Shown in pieces: positions 1-8,401 of a stretch of DNA of 27,308 nt. Position 1 is the stretch's first letter, and every line of letters begins with the position of its first letter. The translations under genes and the position numbers were made by a program. The notes beneath the pieces are model-generated. The model did not search any database, was not told the DNA's origin, and worked only from the letters and a program-made list of their open reading frames with translations. The DNA is from Bacillota bacterium (GTDB lineage Bacteria > Bacillota > UBA4882 > UBA8346). The stretch spans positions 1 through 27,308 of the forward strand of contig DNPQ01000404.1 in assembly GCA_003501335.1 (NCBI GenBank), read 5' to 3'.

Positions 1-2911
1 ATGCATCATTCACTGTCGATGTATCTGCTTTAAGTGACAATCCACTATCAATATAAGCTTTAACCGCTTTTTGAGTTGTCAAAATAGTATCACTATTTTC
101 GGCTAAAGAATCACTATTCGAGATTGTACTAATTACAATACTCGAATTGCCGAATTTCAAATCGCCATCAATTGTTGCAACGTTTGTTCTGATGATTCCC
201 TGGTTAAATATTTTATTTTCCGTGTTGACAGCTAAGTCTTGACTCGTATCGGTTACAGTCGCATTCGTAATATCATATTTTTCAATCGAGAAATTATCCT
301 TTGCCGTCGAATCAAGCCCTTCCCAGTATGTAATAAGTTTATCCACAGTACCCGATTTATCAGCCGGATATAAAATCGTCATTACCTTATCAACACTAAT
401 CGTAATATTGAAATTATTTGTAGTGTTCGGCTGAATAATTAGTTCTGGAGTGTCTTCTTGGGGGCCACTATAGCTAACTATTATTTTGTCAACACCCATA
501 GCGATATTACCTTTTCCTAAAGTTGTCGTAGTATATTCTTTTATTCCTCCCGTAGTAGAAACCAATTCCTGGGCCGTTGGAATATCAGCCACTCGCCAAT
601 CAGTATCGTCTGTTTGTTGAATTTCAAAATCAGCCGCAAGATCTTGATTATTATTCTTCCACTTACCCCAATCATTAAGAAGTTGTCCAACAGTCCGATA
701 TTCGGAATCATCGGGATATAATATCGCTAAAGTTAAATCCATAATCCAAAAATCAAATTGTTTGGTATTGGTATCTTTGGTATTTTCCAAAATCATCACT
801 TTAGGAGTATCGGATGGTGTCCCGGCGTATATTATACGAAGTCCGTTTTCAATAATCCGATATTCATAAAAAGTGTTTCCCAAAGGACTTAAGTCTACAA
901 TCTGGTCTCTCATCTTCCATGAACCAGTACCGACTTGCCGAAAATTAAAACCTTCGGCTTTCTCGGCGCAATTCTTTTGATAAGTTTTCCAGTCGCTTAT
1001 AAAATAACTTAGATCGGATGAGTCATCATAAGTAATAGCTATTTCTTTATTATCATTAATAATAATATCAAAATGTCCATCGCCGCTGGTAACAGTGCCT
1101 TTATTGATAATCACCTTTGGAGATACCGTTTTGTCACCCTCATAGGTTACTATCAATTTTCCTCCTGCTAAAACGATATTATCAGTTACCTGGCAATTAC
1201 CATAGATATCAAGCTCATCACTAATTATGAGACTATCAATTTCTGCATCCGTCGAAGTAAGTGAATCAAGAGCAACCGATGTAAGTCCCAAATTTTCGCT
1301 AATATTGATGTTAGTTACATTGAGCGTTTCAATCGTTGCTGTTCCTAAGTTCGATTCATTAAGAGCATTGAAGGTTCCTAAAACATTGAGGCCATCTTGT
1401 GCTACAAGCTCCGAACCGCTAACCACACCTCCATTAACGGCATGAAACTCTCCATTAACCGTAACAGTCCCGTTATCGGAATTACCAATATTAACGATCC
1501 CATTAGCGTTTAAAGTTGAACCCTTCGTTAAGGTTAAGCCCTCATTGACAGTTAAAACTCCGGTTTCAATGGCTGCTCCATTGTTGACTGTTAATCCGCC
1601 ATTAATTTCTGCGCCTGCTTGGGCTTGTAGCGCTGTTTCTTTCACCTCAATTCCTTTATTCGCTACCAAAGCTCCATTCACTGTCACTTCCCCGTTATCC
1701 GCAGCACCCAATATTACCTCACCGTTGGCCTGCAAATTGGTGTCAACAGTTAATCCGCCTTTTACTTTTAATGTTCCATTTACAATGACGTTTTCGTCGG
1801 CATTCAAATCTCCACCGCTGATAACCGCTCCCTGTTTCGCTTGCAGTAAAGAATCCTGAACCACAATTCCATTTTTAGCAATCAATTCGCCATTCAATGT
1901 CACAGTTCCATCCGTGGAGTTACCAAGTGAAACTTGCTCATTTGCCTGTAAGGTTGAGCCATTGACAGTTAGTCCACCATTGGCGATCATACCGGCATTA
2001 ACATTAACCGTCCCCCCGTCTATGGTGAGACCATTATTTACTGTTAATCCATTATTTACTGCCAATCCGTCATTGATGGTCATAAGTGCACCGCTTACAA
2101 CTGCTCCCGCATCTGCAGTGAGTACATCCCCCTTTACAGTAAGCCCGGCATCCGCCTCCAAAGTTCCTGTCTCAACCGTCACTCCCTGATTTACAATTAA
2201 CCCTTTATTAGCTTGCAGTACCGAGCCATTCACTGTCATTCCCGCATTGGCATTCAATATAGCGTCGTTTACAGTAAGTCCGTTATTAACCGTCAAGCCC
2301 GATTCAATGGATGCCCCATTCTTAACGGTTAACCCTTGCTGGGCTTGAAGTATTGCTCCGGTAACAGTCATGCCTTGGACGACACTCAGTTCGCCTTCTA
2401 CTGTGGCATTACCGTTTAGACTCACTGCTCCATTGACCGTAAGAGTCTTGGAATCCAGTGCATTATCGCCAATCGTTATTTCTCCGTTCTTATCGATTGC
2501 CAGTGCCGTGTGGTTATTCACGGTATCCACCTGTAAAGCCGGACAACCCAAGTCGGGTATAATATGCACCTGCGCGGCAGGAACCTCATTGTTGAATCCA
2601 ATAAAGCCATTATCTTTGTTGACAAATAGTCTACTTTGATTATTGGACGAGATATTAAGTCCATTTAAGGTTCCATTGCTGGATAGATCATTGATTCGCC
2701 AAACTGGAGTATCCTTGCTGCTTGAAAAATCCAATAATCGCTTTTTCTCTCCTTGTTCAAGGAGCTCCATTGGCTCGCCGTTCTCTGAAACACCAATACC
2801 ATCGTCAGTAATATTAATCATAGAATCAATAAGATCGGCAAAATCATCACCGGATGGTTTATCCCCTGTCGCAAATAGATCATATAAAGCTTTTCTTTCT
2901 TTAGATGGCAT
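1..2911 (-). CDS. Giant tail-fibre-like protein, C-terminus cut by window edge
   Basis: Open frame of 970 codons running off the left edge. I chose the second ATG (2911) because AGGAG lies 9 nt upstream; the ATG at 2917 is too close to it. Residues 1-30 (ERKALYDLFATGDKPSGDDF) match the start of the 544-aa fibre at 8382, so the two are paralogues. A motif of the GNxGxGxxxPxAxxHI type follows near residues 100-115. Residues about 130-540 are a long run of short repeats around G-L-T-V-N-N-G and L-Q-A, likely a trimeric beta-helix or beta-prism shaft. Residues about 577-895 hold three copies of a module also found in the baseplate-J protein. The last visible residues contain SDTILTTQKAVKAYID, like the end of the 544-aa fibre, but the frame stays open, so more follows. 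Inferred role: receptor-binding fibre of the eCIS. It overlaps the coiled-coil gene by 11 nt. Confidence 0.85.
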   Translation of the reverse strand, partial: MPSKERKALYDLFATGDKPSGDDFADLIDSMINITDDGIGVSENGEPMELLEQGEKKRLLDFSSSKDTPVWRINDLSSNGTLNGLNISSNNQSRLFVNKDNGFIGFNNEVPAAQVHIIPDLGCPALQVDTVNNHTALAIDKNGEITIGDNALDSKTLTVNGAVSLNGNATVEGELSVVQGMTVTGAILQAQQGLTVKNGASIESGLTVNNGLTVNDAILNANAGMTVNGSVLQANKGLIVNQGVTVETGTLEADAGLTVKGDVLTADAGAVVSGALMTINDGLAVNNGLTVNNGLTIDGGTVNVNAGMIANGGLTVNGSTLQANEQVSLGNSTDGTVTLNGELIAKNGIVVQDSLLQAKQGAVISGGDLNADENVIVNGTLKVKGGLTVDTNLQANGEVILGAADNGEVTVNGALVANKGIEVKETALQAQAGAEINGGLTVNNGAAIETGVLTVNEGLTLTKGSTLNANGIVNIGNSDNGTVTVNGEFHAVNGGVVSGSELVAQDGLNVLGTFNALNESNLGTATIETLNVTNINISENLGLTSVALDSLTSTDAEIDSLIISDELDIYGNCQVTDNIVLAGGKLIVTYEGDKTVSPKVIINKGTVTSGDGHFDIIINDNKEIAITYDDSSDLSYFISDWKTYQKNCAEKAEGFNFRQVGTGSWKMRDQIVDLSPLGNTFYEYRIIENGLRIIYAGTPSDTPKVMILENTKDTNTKQFDFWIMDLTLAILYPDDSEYRTVGQLLNDWGKWKNNNQDLAADFEIQQTDDTDWRVADIPTAQELVSTTGGIKEYTTTTLGKGNIAMGVDKIIVSYSGPQEDTPELIIQPNTTNNFNITISVDKVMTILYPADKSGTVDKLITYWEGLDSTAKDNFSIEKYDITNATVTDTSQDLAVNTENKIFNQGIIRTNVATIDGDLKFGNSSIVISTISNSDSLAENSDTILTTQKAVKAYIDSGLSLKADTSTVNDA
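230..1180 (-). repeat. Three W/YP modules in the giant fibre
   Basis: Three protein-level repeats of about 100 residues lie near 1180-870, 850-570 and 510-230. Each has a strand like (L/I)xVxYxGxxxxxPKVxI, then F(D/N)xxI, a signature T/A-I-x-Y-P/D, a helix with (L)xxxWxxW/Y, and then F-x-x-x-x-x-G-x-W or a variant. The same pattern occurs in the baseplate-J protein at 11190-13460. I found this by aligning the translations by eye; no domain name is claimed. Confidence 0.7.
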
Positions 2912-3107
2912 CTTCATTCTCTCCTATTTCGTTACTGTCTGAAATCTTTTTCAGTTCCTCCTCAAGTACCTGAGCGGCCCCGCTGATTCGTAGCAAAGTT
3001 TCACGTAGCTTCGTCTCACGTTGCTGAATCTCCATCAGCATCTTCCGGCCGTTTACAATTTCCTCTTTGAGTTGGATAAGACGTTGCTCCAATTGTTCTC
3101 TAATCAT
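2901..3107 (-). CDS. Small coiled-coil protein (68 aa)
   Basis: I start at MIREQLEQ (3107), which has AAAGGAG 6-7 nt upstream. A longer reading from 3155 would overlap the end of the radical-SAM gene and lacks a ribosome binding site. Residues about 2-55 are a highly charged amphipathic helix with leucine or isoleucine at heptad spacing (EQLEQRLIQLKEEI, then ETKLRETLLRI), a probable coiled coil. The acidic C-terminus overlaps the next fibre start by 11 nt, which suggests translational coupling. No cysteine, signal peptide or membrane segment. Possible roles are a fibre chaperone or oligomerisation partner for the giant fibre, or a helper of the adjacent radical-SAM enzymes; nothing in the sequence decides between them. 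Confidence 0.75.
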   Translation of the reverse strand: MIREQLEQRLIQLKEEIVNGRKMLMEIQQRETKLRETLLRISGAAQVLEEELKKISDSNEIGENEDAI

Positions 3108-3139
3108 GTAATTCTCCTTTACCGTAAATAACTGGTTTT

Positions 3140-4282
3140 TTAAATATGGAAGCAATATTCATTATCTTCAATAAGCTTTTTCACAAAGGGATATTCGTTC
3201 AGCACATCCTTTTCTTTTGCCCAAAGATATAAACGATCCAAATAATTATAGACTTTGATAGCAGCTTCATCATGAATCACTGGTAAATCACAATAGCCCT
3301 TTCGCGTAGAGTCATAGATATCTTGATTCATTAACCAGTTCATTGCAATACAGCGGTTACAATTTTTTACTTTGCAATCCGAACAACCCTTCAGTTGATT
3401 TATTTTAATGTCGTCAAAAAGCTTTTTCTTCTCTTGATCGAAACCGTCAAATACATTCCCGATTTTAAAAGAAGCTCCATGATCGTTTAAATAGACGAAA
3501 CGGTGACAAGGATAAATGGATCCATCCGGAGTTATAGCTACAAATACATTTCCGGCACCACAAGGCATCTCCTGATAGTATTCCCCCGGATAGTTCAATC
3601 GGATATTGCTAAAGTAAGCTTTTTCTTTCCTTTGAATTAAATCCACATATAAATCAACTATCTTCTTAAATTCTTCCTGATACGTCTTAATCTGATCCGG
3701 TTTCCACTCGACTTCGTGTACTGGCATAAAAGCGAAGGATCTTACACCCAGATCGACAATATAGGCTATTGATTCAAAAAGATACTTTACAGTATCTGGC
3801 ATTACGGTAAGCCTTACATGCAGATCCCGCCGGTAGGTGAGATACTTTTTGATATTTTCAATAATCCTATCAAAAGTAGGTTCTCCATTCTTAGTCTTTC
3901 GGTGCTGATCATGTGCAGCCCCAATTCCATCCAAACTCACTTGCATGGCTACGCATCCGTGGGATTTCCAAAACTCGGCAAACGTTTCACTAAAGATTGT
4001 CCCATTCGTAAGTACATTAAATTTTGGAGTAATCTCTTTTGACCTGGCCATTGAAATTGCCTCCGAAATAAACTCATAAATACTGTCTTCAACCAAAAAG
4101 GGCTCTCCGCCAAAGAGCCAAAATCTGAATTGGTCTTGGGCTTGTTCACAACAAAATTTGATCACCTGCTTCATCACCCGAGGCTCCATCAATACAGCAT
4201 TATGGTTTTCATAACAGTAATCACATCGAAGATTGCAATTTTCCGTTAGATAAATATTGGCTGTTTCTATTCTGTTATTCAT
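3140..4282 (-). CDS. Radical-SAM/SPASM peptide-modifying enzyme (380 aa)
   Basis: The radical-SAM motif CNLRCDYC supplies C16, C20 and C23 for the [4Fe-4S] cluster that cleaves S-adenosylmethionine. GGEP follows at 58-61, with LTNGT and VSLDG further on. The C-terminal third (about 240-345) is a SPASM region with auxiliary-cluster cysteines: CGAGNVFVAITPDGSIYPC, then a GCSDCKVKNCNRC stretch and a final C in GYCDLP. This arrangement is typical of anaerobic sulfatase-maturase relatives and RiPP maturases that install thioether or carbon-carbon crosslinks on cysteine-containing peptides. AAAGGAG precedes the ATG. It lies in tandem with a second radical-SAM gene and about 2.2 kb downstream of the Cys-rich 92-aa gene, which I infer is a substrate. 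Activity and substrate are inference; the fold assignment is firm. Confidence 0.93.
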   Translation of the reverse strand: MNNRIETANIYLTENCNLRCDYCYENHNAVLMEPRVMKQVIKFCCEQAQDQFRFWLFGGEPFLVEDSIYEFISEAISMARSKEITPKFNVLTNGTIFSETFAEFWKSHGCVAMQVSLDGIGAAHDQHRKTKNGEPTFDRIIENIKKYLTYRRDLHVRLTVMPDTVKYLFESIAYIVDLGVRSFAFMPVHEVEWKPDQIKTYQEEFKKIVDLYVDLIQRKEKAYFSNIRLNYPGEYYQEMPCGAGNVFVAITPDGSIYPCHRFVYLNDHGASFKIGNVFDGFDQEKKKLFDDIKINQLKGCSDCKVKNCNRCIAMNWLMNQDIYDSTRKGYCDLPVIHDEAAIKVYNYLDRLYLWAKEKDVLNEYPFVKKLIEDNEYCFHI

Positions 4283-4301
4283 ATGATATTACTCTCCTTT
4301 T

Positions 4302-5633
4302 TTACATGTTATTTTCCCTGCTGATAGTCTCCCCTTGAACTTGATCCCATGGTTTATTATGATACATAAGCCAATAACCAAAAATTCTTAAAAGTGGATA
4401 TCCCAAGCATTCAAGGTCTGTATCTCCAACACAAACACCTTTACCTTTTTGGCTACCGAAGACATAGGGGCAACGTAACGTACAAATATAAACAATTGGG
4501 CACCGATTACAATCGGACCCAAACTTGGAACATTGGTCTGATTGAATTGCCTCTATACACCGATCCGGATAGTGATCACAGTTACGGCACAAGTCAACCA
4601 AACTTCCCCATGCGTAGGAAGCAGCCTCCAAAGGACCCTTAAAAATTTTTCCCTCACATAAAAACATACTGCAAATGGCAAACCCTTTGTCCGATAAAGC
4701 TATTGTTTTGCGCTTGCATCCTAAAAGTTGGAGATCATGCGTCAACAATCCAAGGCTATTGCCTGATTCAATATTGACATTATGTAGGTATTCCTCTTCA
4801 TTCTCAACGACTTCAATCATCTCTTTCAAATAACTCCCAATATCAAATTCAACCGAATTTGAAAGCTTCGATTCAGTTAAATAAGATGGCGTTACCGTAA
4901 TATGGGCCGGAAGTTCAAGTTGATTGACTCGTTTCAGAAAGCGTAACAATCCACTGCCATCGTGATTTGGAAGAAAATTTAGATTGATCTTTACTTGAGG
5001 ATTATCCTTCGCTCTCGGCAAAATCTTACTTTCAAATTCCGAAAGTTTCATGTGGGATAGACTTTCGGATAAAGAAAGACGCATCGATAGATCAAATTGC
5101 GAGCCGCATTTTGAGAGCAAAGGCCAAAGGTTCTCATCCCAGGCAAGTCCATTCGTGGCAACATCACATCTATCAATCTTACCGATGAGCCATTCCAAAA
5201 TCTTACTGAATTCTTCCTTTTCCGAAAGCGGTTCTCCACCGGTAACAACTACTCGTCTAAGTGGAAACAATTTAAAAACATTTTCAATCTGTTCGATACT
5301 GGGTAACCGGAATTCACTTGCCTCTTGAACCCCAACGATACAATACGGGCAATTCAAATTGCATTTCGAAGTGTTTAGAGTTAAAACCTCAGGAGCACAA
5401 TTCAGTTCATTCCAATTCTTTCGCAACCTGTTAAAAAGAGTTTCTGCTCCTTTGGTATCGCATTTCCGGGCAAAAATTAACCCAAAGGGAGCTTTAGTCC
5501 CTTTGGGTATTGAACGGATATCCGCATGCCATGTCCGATATCCCAACGTGGCATCGGCACAATGCATAAAAAATCCGGGTTCATCCGCTTGAAATAAATA
5601 TCCCTTATCCCGTAAAAGAGTTAATATATCCAT
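4302..5633 (-). CDS. Radical-SAM/SPASM-like enzyme with N-terminal extension (443 aa)
   Basis: The motif CNLNCPYC places C91, C95 and C98 after a roughly 85-residue N-terminal extension that could be a peptide-recognition element. The conserved TGGEP motif follows (GGEP at 132-135), then a VATNG-like strand. The C-terminal region, about 309-415, holds many cysteines: GCKRK, AICSMFLC, LCRNCDHYPDRC, QCSKFGSDCNRCP, ICTLRCP, GVCVG and LEC. It is therefore a SPASM or SPASM-like auxiliary-cluster domain, richer than usual. It is a paralogue at fold level only of the 380-aa enzyme; the pair could act successively on one peptide or on two substrates. It starts 2 nt after the 252-aa gene with GGAAGGAG upstream, so it is in the same operon as the fibre genes. 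Confidence 0.92.
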   Translation of the reverse strand: MDILTLLRDKGYLFQADEPGFFMHCADATLGYRTWHADIRSIPKGTKAPFGLIFARKCDTKGAETLFNRLRKNWNELNCAPEVLTLNTSKCNLNCPYCIVGVQEASEFRLPSIEQIENVFKLFPLRRVVVTGGEPLSEKEEFSKILEWLIGKIDRCDVATNGLAWDENLWPLLSKCGSQFDLSMRLSLSESLSHMKLSEFESKILPRAKDNPQVKINLNFLPNHDGSGLLRFLKRVNQLELPAHITVTPSYLTESKLSNSVEFDIGSYLKEMIEVVENEEEYLHNVNIESGNSLGLLTHDLQLLGCKRKTIALSDKGFAICSMFLCEGKIFKGPLEAASYAWGSLVDLCRNCDHYPDRCIEAIQSDQCSKFGSDCNRCPIVYICTLRCPYVFGSQKGKGVCVGDTDLECLGYPLLRIFGYWLMYHNKPWDQVQGETISRENNM

Positions 5634-5635
5634 TT

Positions 5636-6394
5636 CTACTCCTTCCCCACATAAATTTTGAAAATCTCATCATGAATCTCCCAAAATACATTACCAGCTC
5701 CATCTTTGACCTCTTTTTTCCCCCTAATCATCCGAATTACATTCATCCCGGAATCGGGCTCAAAATCCAGCCGGTACTTTTTCCAAAGAGAGATTTCAAA
5801 AACAGCACCCGTATTTTCAATATTAGCCGGTTTTTTATCAGTGGCATCAACAGTAAGATCGGTGATACTGGCTGATGGGGAAGAAATAGTATTTCCACAC
5901 TCTAGAAAACCCGCAAAACCCACTTCAACGAAGCCTGAAGAAAATATATAAGCCTCCTTCAATTGGGGATAGAACGGTAGAGTGGTATCTTCCGCAGAAT
6001 TTAGCAAATAAAGTTCTCCACAAATCTTTTTTTCCACAAATCTTTTCGCAATTTTGGCATCATCAAGATAAAAGGAAATAACTTGATCAGCGCCCAAAGT
6101 AGTTATTGTAACATCAATATTGCTTATCAATTCTGTCTCCTTAAACTTAAATATCCCAGATTCCGTATTCGTCTTAAGAACAGAATCAATTTGAAACTCT
6201 GGTTCAACCAAAAAAATCACATTGCCAATCGAGCTTCCCATATCTGGTAAAACATTATCTACAGTTGTGTCTAATGAATCTAAATAGATTTCCCGATCCC
6301 CTTTTTTTAGGAATAATTTATCTCCAGAATCCTTGGTTAAGATTACGGGAGATGTAGGCAGGGTATTTTTAATATTAATAATTACAAAATTCAT
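5636..6394 (-). CDS. Uncharacterised 252-aa protein in fibre/radical-SAM cassette
   Basis: I do not recognise the family. It is acidic and rich in beta-type segments such as NFVIINIK, GNVIFLVEP, DVTITTLGADQVISFYL and FEISLWKKYRLDF. There is no signal peptide or membrane helix, and only two cysteines (KICGE and LECGN). Near the C-terminus NVIRMIRGKKEVKDGAGNVFWEIHDEIFKIYVG looks like a small beta domain. A strong AAAGGAGG lies before the ATG. It sits between the Cys-rich 92-aa gene and the first radical-SAM gene, 2 nt before the latter, so it probably works with them. It could be a particle component decorating a fibre, a carrier for the modified peptide, or a second substrate. Being a real gene is well supported; the function is open. 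Confidence 0.8.
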   Translation of the reverse strand: MNFVIINIKNTLPTSPVILTKDSGDKLFLKKGDREIYLDSLDTTVDNVLPDMGSSIGNVIFLVEPEFQIDSVLKTNTESGIFKFKETELISNIDVTITTLGADQVISFYLDDAKIAKRFVEKKICGELYLLNSAEDTTLPFYPQLKEAYIFSSGFVEVGFAGFLECGNTISSPSASITDLTVDATDKKPANIENTGAVFEISLWKKYRLDFEPDSGMNVIRMIRGKKEVKDGAGNVFWEIHDEIFKIYVGKE

Positions 6395-6454
6395 TTATGC
6401 CGCCTCCTTTGTTAAACCAACTATGCTAAAGTACATATTGAGTAAAAAGTTGTC

Positions 6455-6733
6455 CTAATAGTTAAAGCACCAGTGGCAAGTACAAGTGCAGGTACAAGTA
6501 CAGGTGCAGGTGCATTGGCACTGGCAAGTACAAGTGCAATCGCAAGTGCAAGCACAATATAAATAATTATTTTTAAGTGTATCCCTTATCTGCTGAACAT
6601 GAACTGCCTTTATGGGCATCCCCGCGCTTACGGGATCATCAGTCCAACTCCAGTTCGGAATATTTGTTGGTTCATATGAACTTGGAATTGAACTACCATT
6701 TGATAGCACTTTGTAAAATTTAATGTCCGGCAT
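6455..6733 (-). CDS. Cys-X repeat protein, candidate radical-SAM substrate (92 aa)
   Basis: Residues 1-58 are ordinary and cysteine-free. They contain PIKAVHVQQIRDTL (40-53), which resembles the short I-x-A-x-H-I-x-x-L/I-R motif of many fibre and surface proteins. From C60 to C86 every second residue is cysteine: 14 cysteines separated by A, T, D, T, T, Q, Q and then six T. HWC adds a fifteenth (C89), and the protein ends FNY. This differs from metallothioneins, which mix CxC with CxxC, and from the ranthipeptide and sactipeptide precursors I know. AAGGAGG precedes the ATG. It lies directly after the 544-aa fibre gene and in one operon with two SPASM radical-SAM enzymes, so a modified leader-core peptide attached to the particle is plausible. 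Metal binding is the main alternative. Confidence 0.8.
   Translation of the reverse strand: MPDIKFYKVLSNGSSIPSSYEPTNIPNWSWTDDPVSAGMPIKAVHVQQIRDTLKNNYLYCACTCDCTCTCQCQCTCTCTCTCTCTCHWCFNY
6473..6556 (-). repeat. Hexanucleotide repeat encoding the Cys-X tract
   Basis: The cysteine tract is encoded by degenerate 6-bp units (TGT or TGC followed mostly by ACT or ACC). On the plus strand this reads as runs of caagta, caagtg, caggta and caggtg. A gain or loss of one unit changes the number of Cys-X pairs without shifting the frame. Confidence 0.85.
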
Positions 6734-6747
6734 TGCCGTTCTCCTCC

Positions 6748-8382
6748 TTAAGCATATAATGTTTTAATTGATGCCATACAGTTATCAATATACTTTTTTA
6801 CTGCTCTTACTGTGGGAACTGCAGAGTCACTATTTCCTGACAAAGCAGTATCCGTAGAAATCTCAGATATAGTAGCGCCTGAACTTAATTGTAAACTCTG
6901 AATTGCGGCAGTATTCATCGACGTTCTCTGAGTAACTGTCAAATTATCATTAATCGTTACATCACCCAATGTTGAACTAATGGTGCCATTCAAATAAATA
7001 CTATCGGATAATGAACTCCCCAAAGTAACCGAGTCATTGACAACCAAACTATCATCGATGATTATATTACCCACGCCAGAACTCACTGTGCCATTCAGAT
7101 AAATAGCGTCCGATTGGGAATTTCCTAAGGTAACTGATTCATTGATTATCAAACTATCATTAATAATTACATCGCCGACGCTGGAGCTAATTGTTCCATT
7201 AAGGTAAATTGCGTCTGATTGCTGATCTCCCAAAATAACGCTCCCATTTACCTTTAGATCGTCATCAATAGTTAGTTCCCCAACTGTTGAACTCAGAAGG
7301 CCATTTAGATAAATCGCATCCGATTGAGAATCTCCTAAGGTAACATTTCCTGTTACAGTTAAATCCCCGGTCACCTTTGCTAAAAGTTTTTTCCGGTCTA
7401 CAGTAAAAATCTGATTTATCTCCAGTTCATACTGTTGGTCTCCAGATATTGCATCACCTCCGCTCTCGATTCGGCCGTTAATGGTTAGCACACTTTGATT
7501 TTCATAAACAGCATTGTAAGTTCCCAGAGTAGTATCTCCAGCCACAGTCAGATTGCCGTCCGAACTGGCCTGAGATGAATCTTTCATAATTATTACATTA
7601 TCCTTGATGACAACCTCAGTATCGTTGGAAGTCAGCGGTCCGTCAAGTTCAATTCCTTTGGAACTGGTGGACAAAACAACGGTCCCGGCTACTTCTATAT
7701 TTCCAGCGACATAAAGATTACCACTGCCGGGATCTTTATCGTTAGAACCGATGGCCACACCTCCGTTGACGGCTAGTTTAGTTTGGGGAATATCATACCC
7801 AATCCCGATATTGCCGGTATCGTCGATTATCAAAGGAGTTGTATCATCACTGGTGTCATCCACCCGTAAAATATCACCGCTTCCGGAATAACTCAAATGA
7901 AGTCTAGCGCTGGGTTCAGCGGTGCCGATGCCAACCGAACCGTCGGAAGTAATCACCAGAGGGGTCTCATCATTCCCTTCATCATCAATTTCCAAAATAT
8001 TGGTGGAGCCGGTCTGGATAATGTGCACTTTAGCCTTGGGTTCGTCAGTGCCCACTCCAATATTGCCGGTTTCTCGTTGGATAAACAGTTTGCTTTGGCT
8101 ATCCGCAGTGATATTAAAGCCTTCCGTATCAATGGCTTCATCATAACCGGATAAACGCCATTTTTTATTGCCTCCGGTATCGGCAAAGTCCAAAAAATTC
8201 TCTTGATCTCCGTGGGCTGTAAAACAAATGGGATCATCCGAGTTCCCGGAGATCCCAATCCCATCATTCTTAATATTCACTTGTGATGTAATCAAATCCG
8301 AAAAATCCGCTCCGGAAGGAATCGCTCCCTGCCGGAACAGATCATATAACTCTTCGCGAGTCCTTTGTTTGGTTGTAGCCAT
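6748..8382 (-). CDS. eCIS tail fibre (544 aa)
   Basis: The N-terminus EELYDLFRQGAIPSGADF (about residues 10-27), followed by an L-I-T-S segment, is a pattern I associate with eCIS fibre genes and is shared with the giant fibre at 2911. Three motifs of the form GNIGVGTDEPKAKVHI follow between about 110 and 205, as in phage and bacterial fibre proteins. Residues about 340-484 contain four repeats of about 36 residues built on VTLGxSQSDAIYLNGxxSS, predicted to form an elongated beta shaft. The C-terminus GNSDSAVPTVRAVKKYID is a phage-fibre-type ending. No cargo or enzymatic domain is seen. AAGGAGAGG precedes the ATG and the gene starts 19 nt after the baseplate-J gene. Likely role: host recognition by the particle. 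Confidence 0.85.
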   Translation of the reverse strand: MATTKQRTREELYDLFRQGAIPSGADFSDLITSQVNIKNDGIGISGNSDDPICFTAHGDQENFLDFADTGGNKKWRLSGYDEAIDTEGFNITADSQSKLFIQRETGNIGVGTDEPKAKVHIIQTGSTNILEIDDEGNDETPLVITSDGSVGIGTAEPSARLHLSYSGSGDILRVDDTSDDTTPLIIDDTGNIGIGYDIPQTKLAVNGGVAIGSNDKDPGSGNLYVAGNIEVAGTVVLSTSSKGIELDGPLTSNDTEVVIKDNVIIMKDSSQASSDGNLTVAGDTTLGTYNAVYENQSVLTINGRIESGGDAISGDQQYELEINQIFTVDRKKLLAKVTGDLTVTGNVTLGDSQSDAIYLNGLLSSTVGELTIDDDLKVNGSVILGDQQSDAIYLNGTISSSVGDVIINDSLIINESVTLGNSQSDAIYLNGTVSSGVGNIIIDDSLVVNDSVTLGSSLSDSIYLNGTISSTLGDVTINDNLTVTQRTSMNTAAIQSLQLSSGATISEISTDTALSGNSDSAVPTVRAVKKYIDNCMASIKTLYA

Positions 8383-8401
8383 TTGTTCCTCTCCTTATCC
8401 T

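Noticed and set aside
1227..2942. Several plus-strand open frames rich in Ser, Pro, Thr and Ala
   Set aside because: They lie opposite the giant fibre, whose low-complexity repeats produce long antisense frames. No ribosome binding sites or family features.
3108..3155. Longer start for the coiled-coil protein
   Set aside because: It would overlap the end of the radical-SAM gene and lacks a ribosome binding site, whereas 3107 has an excellent one.
3818..5592. Antisense frames across the radical-SAM genes
   Set aside because: Shadows of strongly supported minus-strand genes with no features of their own.
6455..6733. Cys-X protein as an ordinary metallothionein
   Set aside because: Strict every-second-residue cysteines without CxxC clusters, a long non-cysteine N-terminus resembling fibre motifs, and neighbouring radical-SAM enzymes make this less likely, though metal binding is not excluded.
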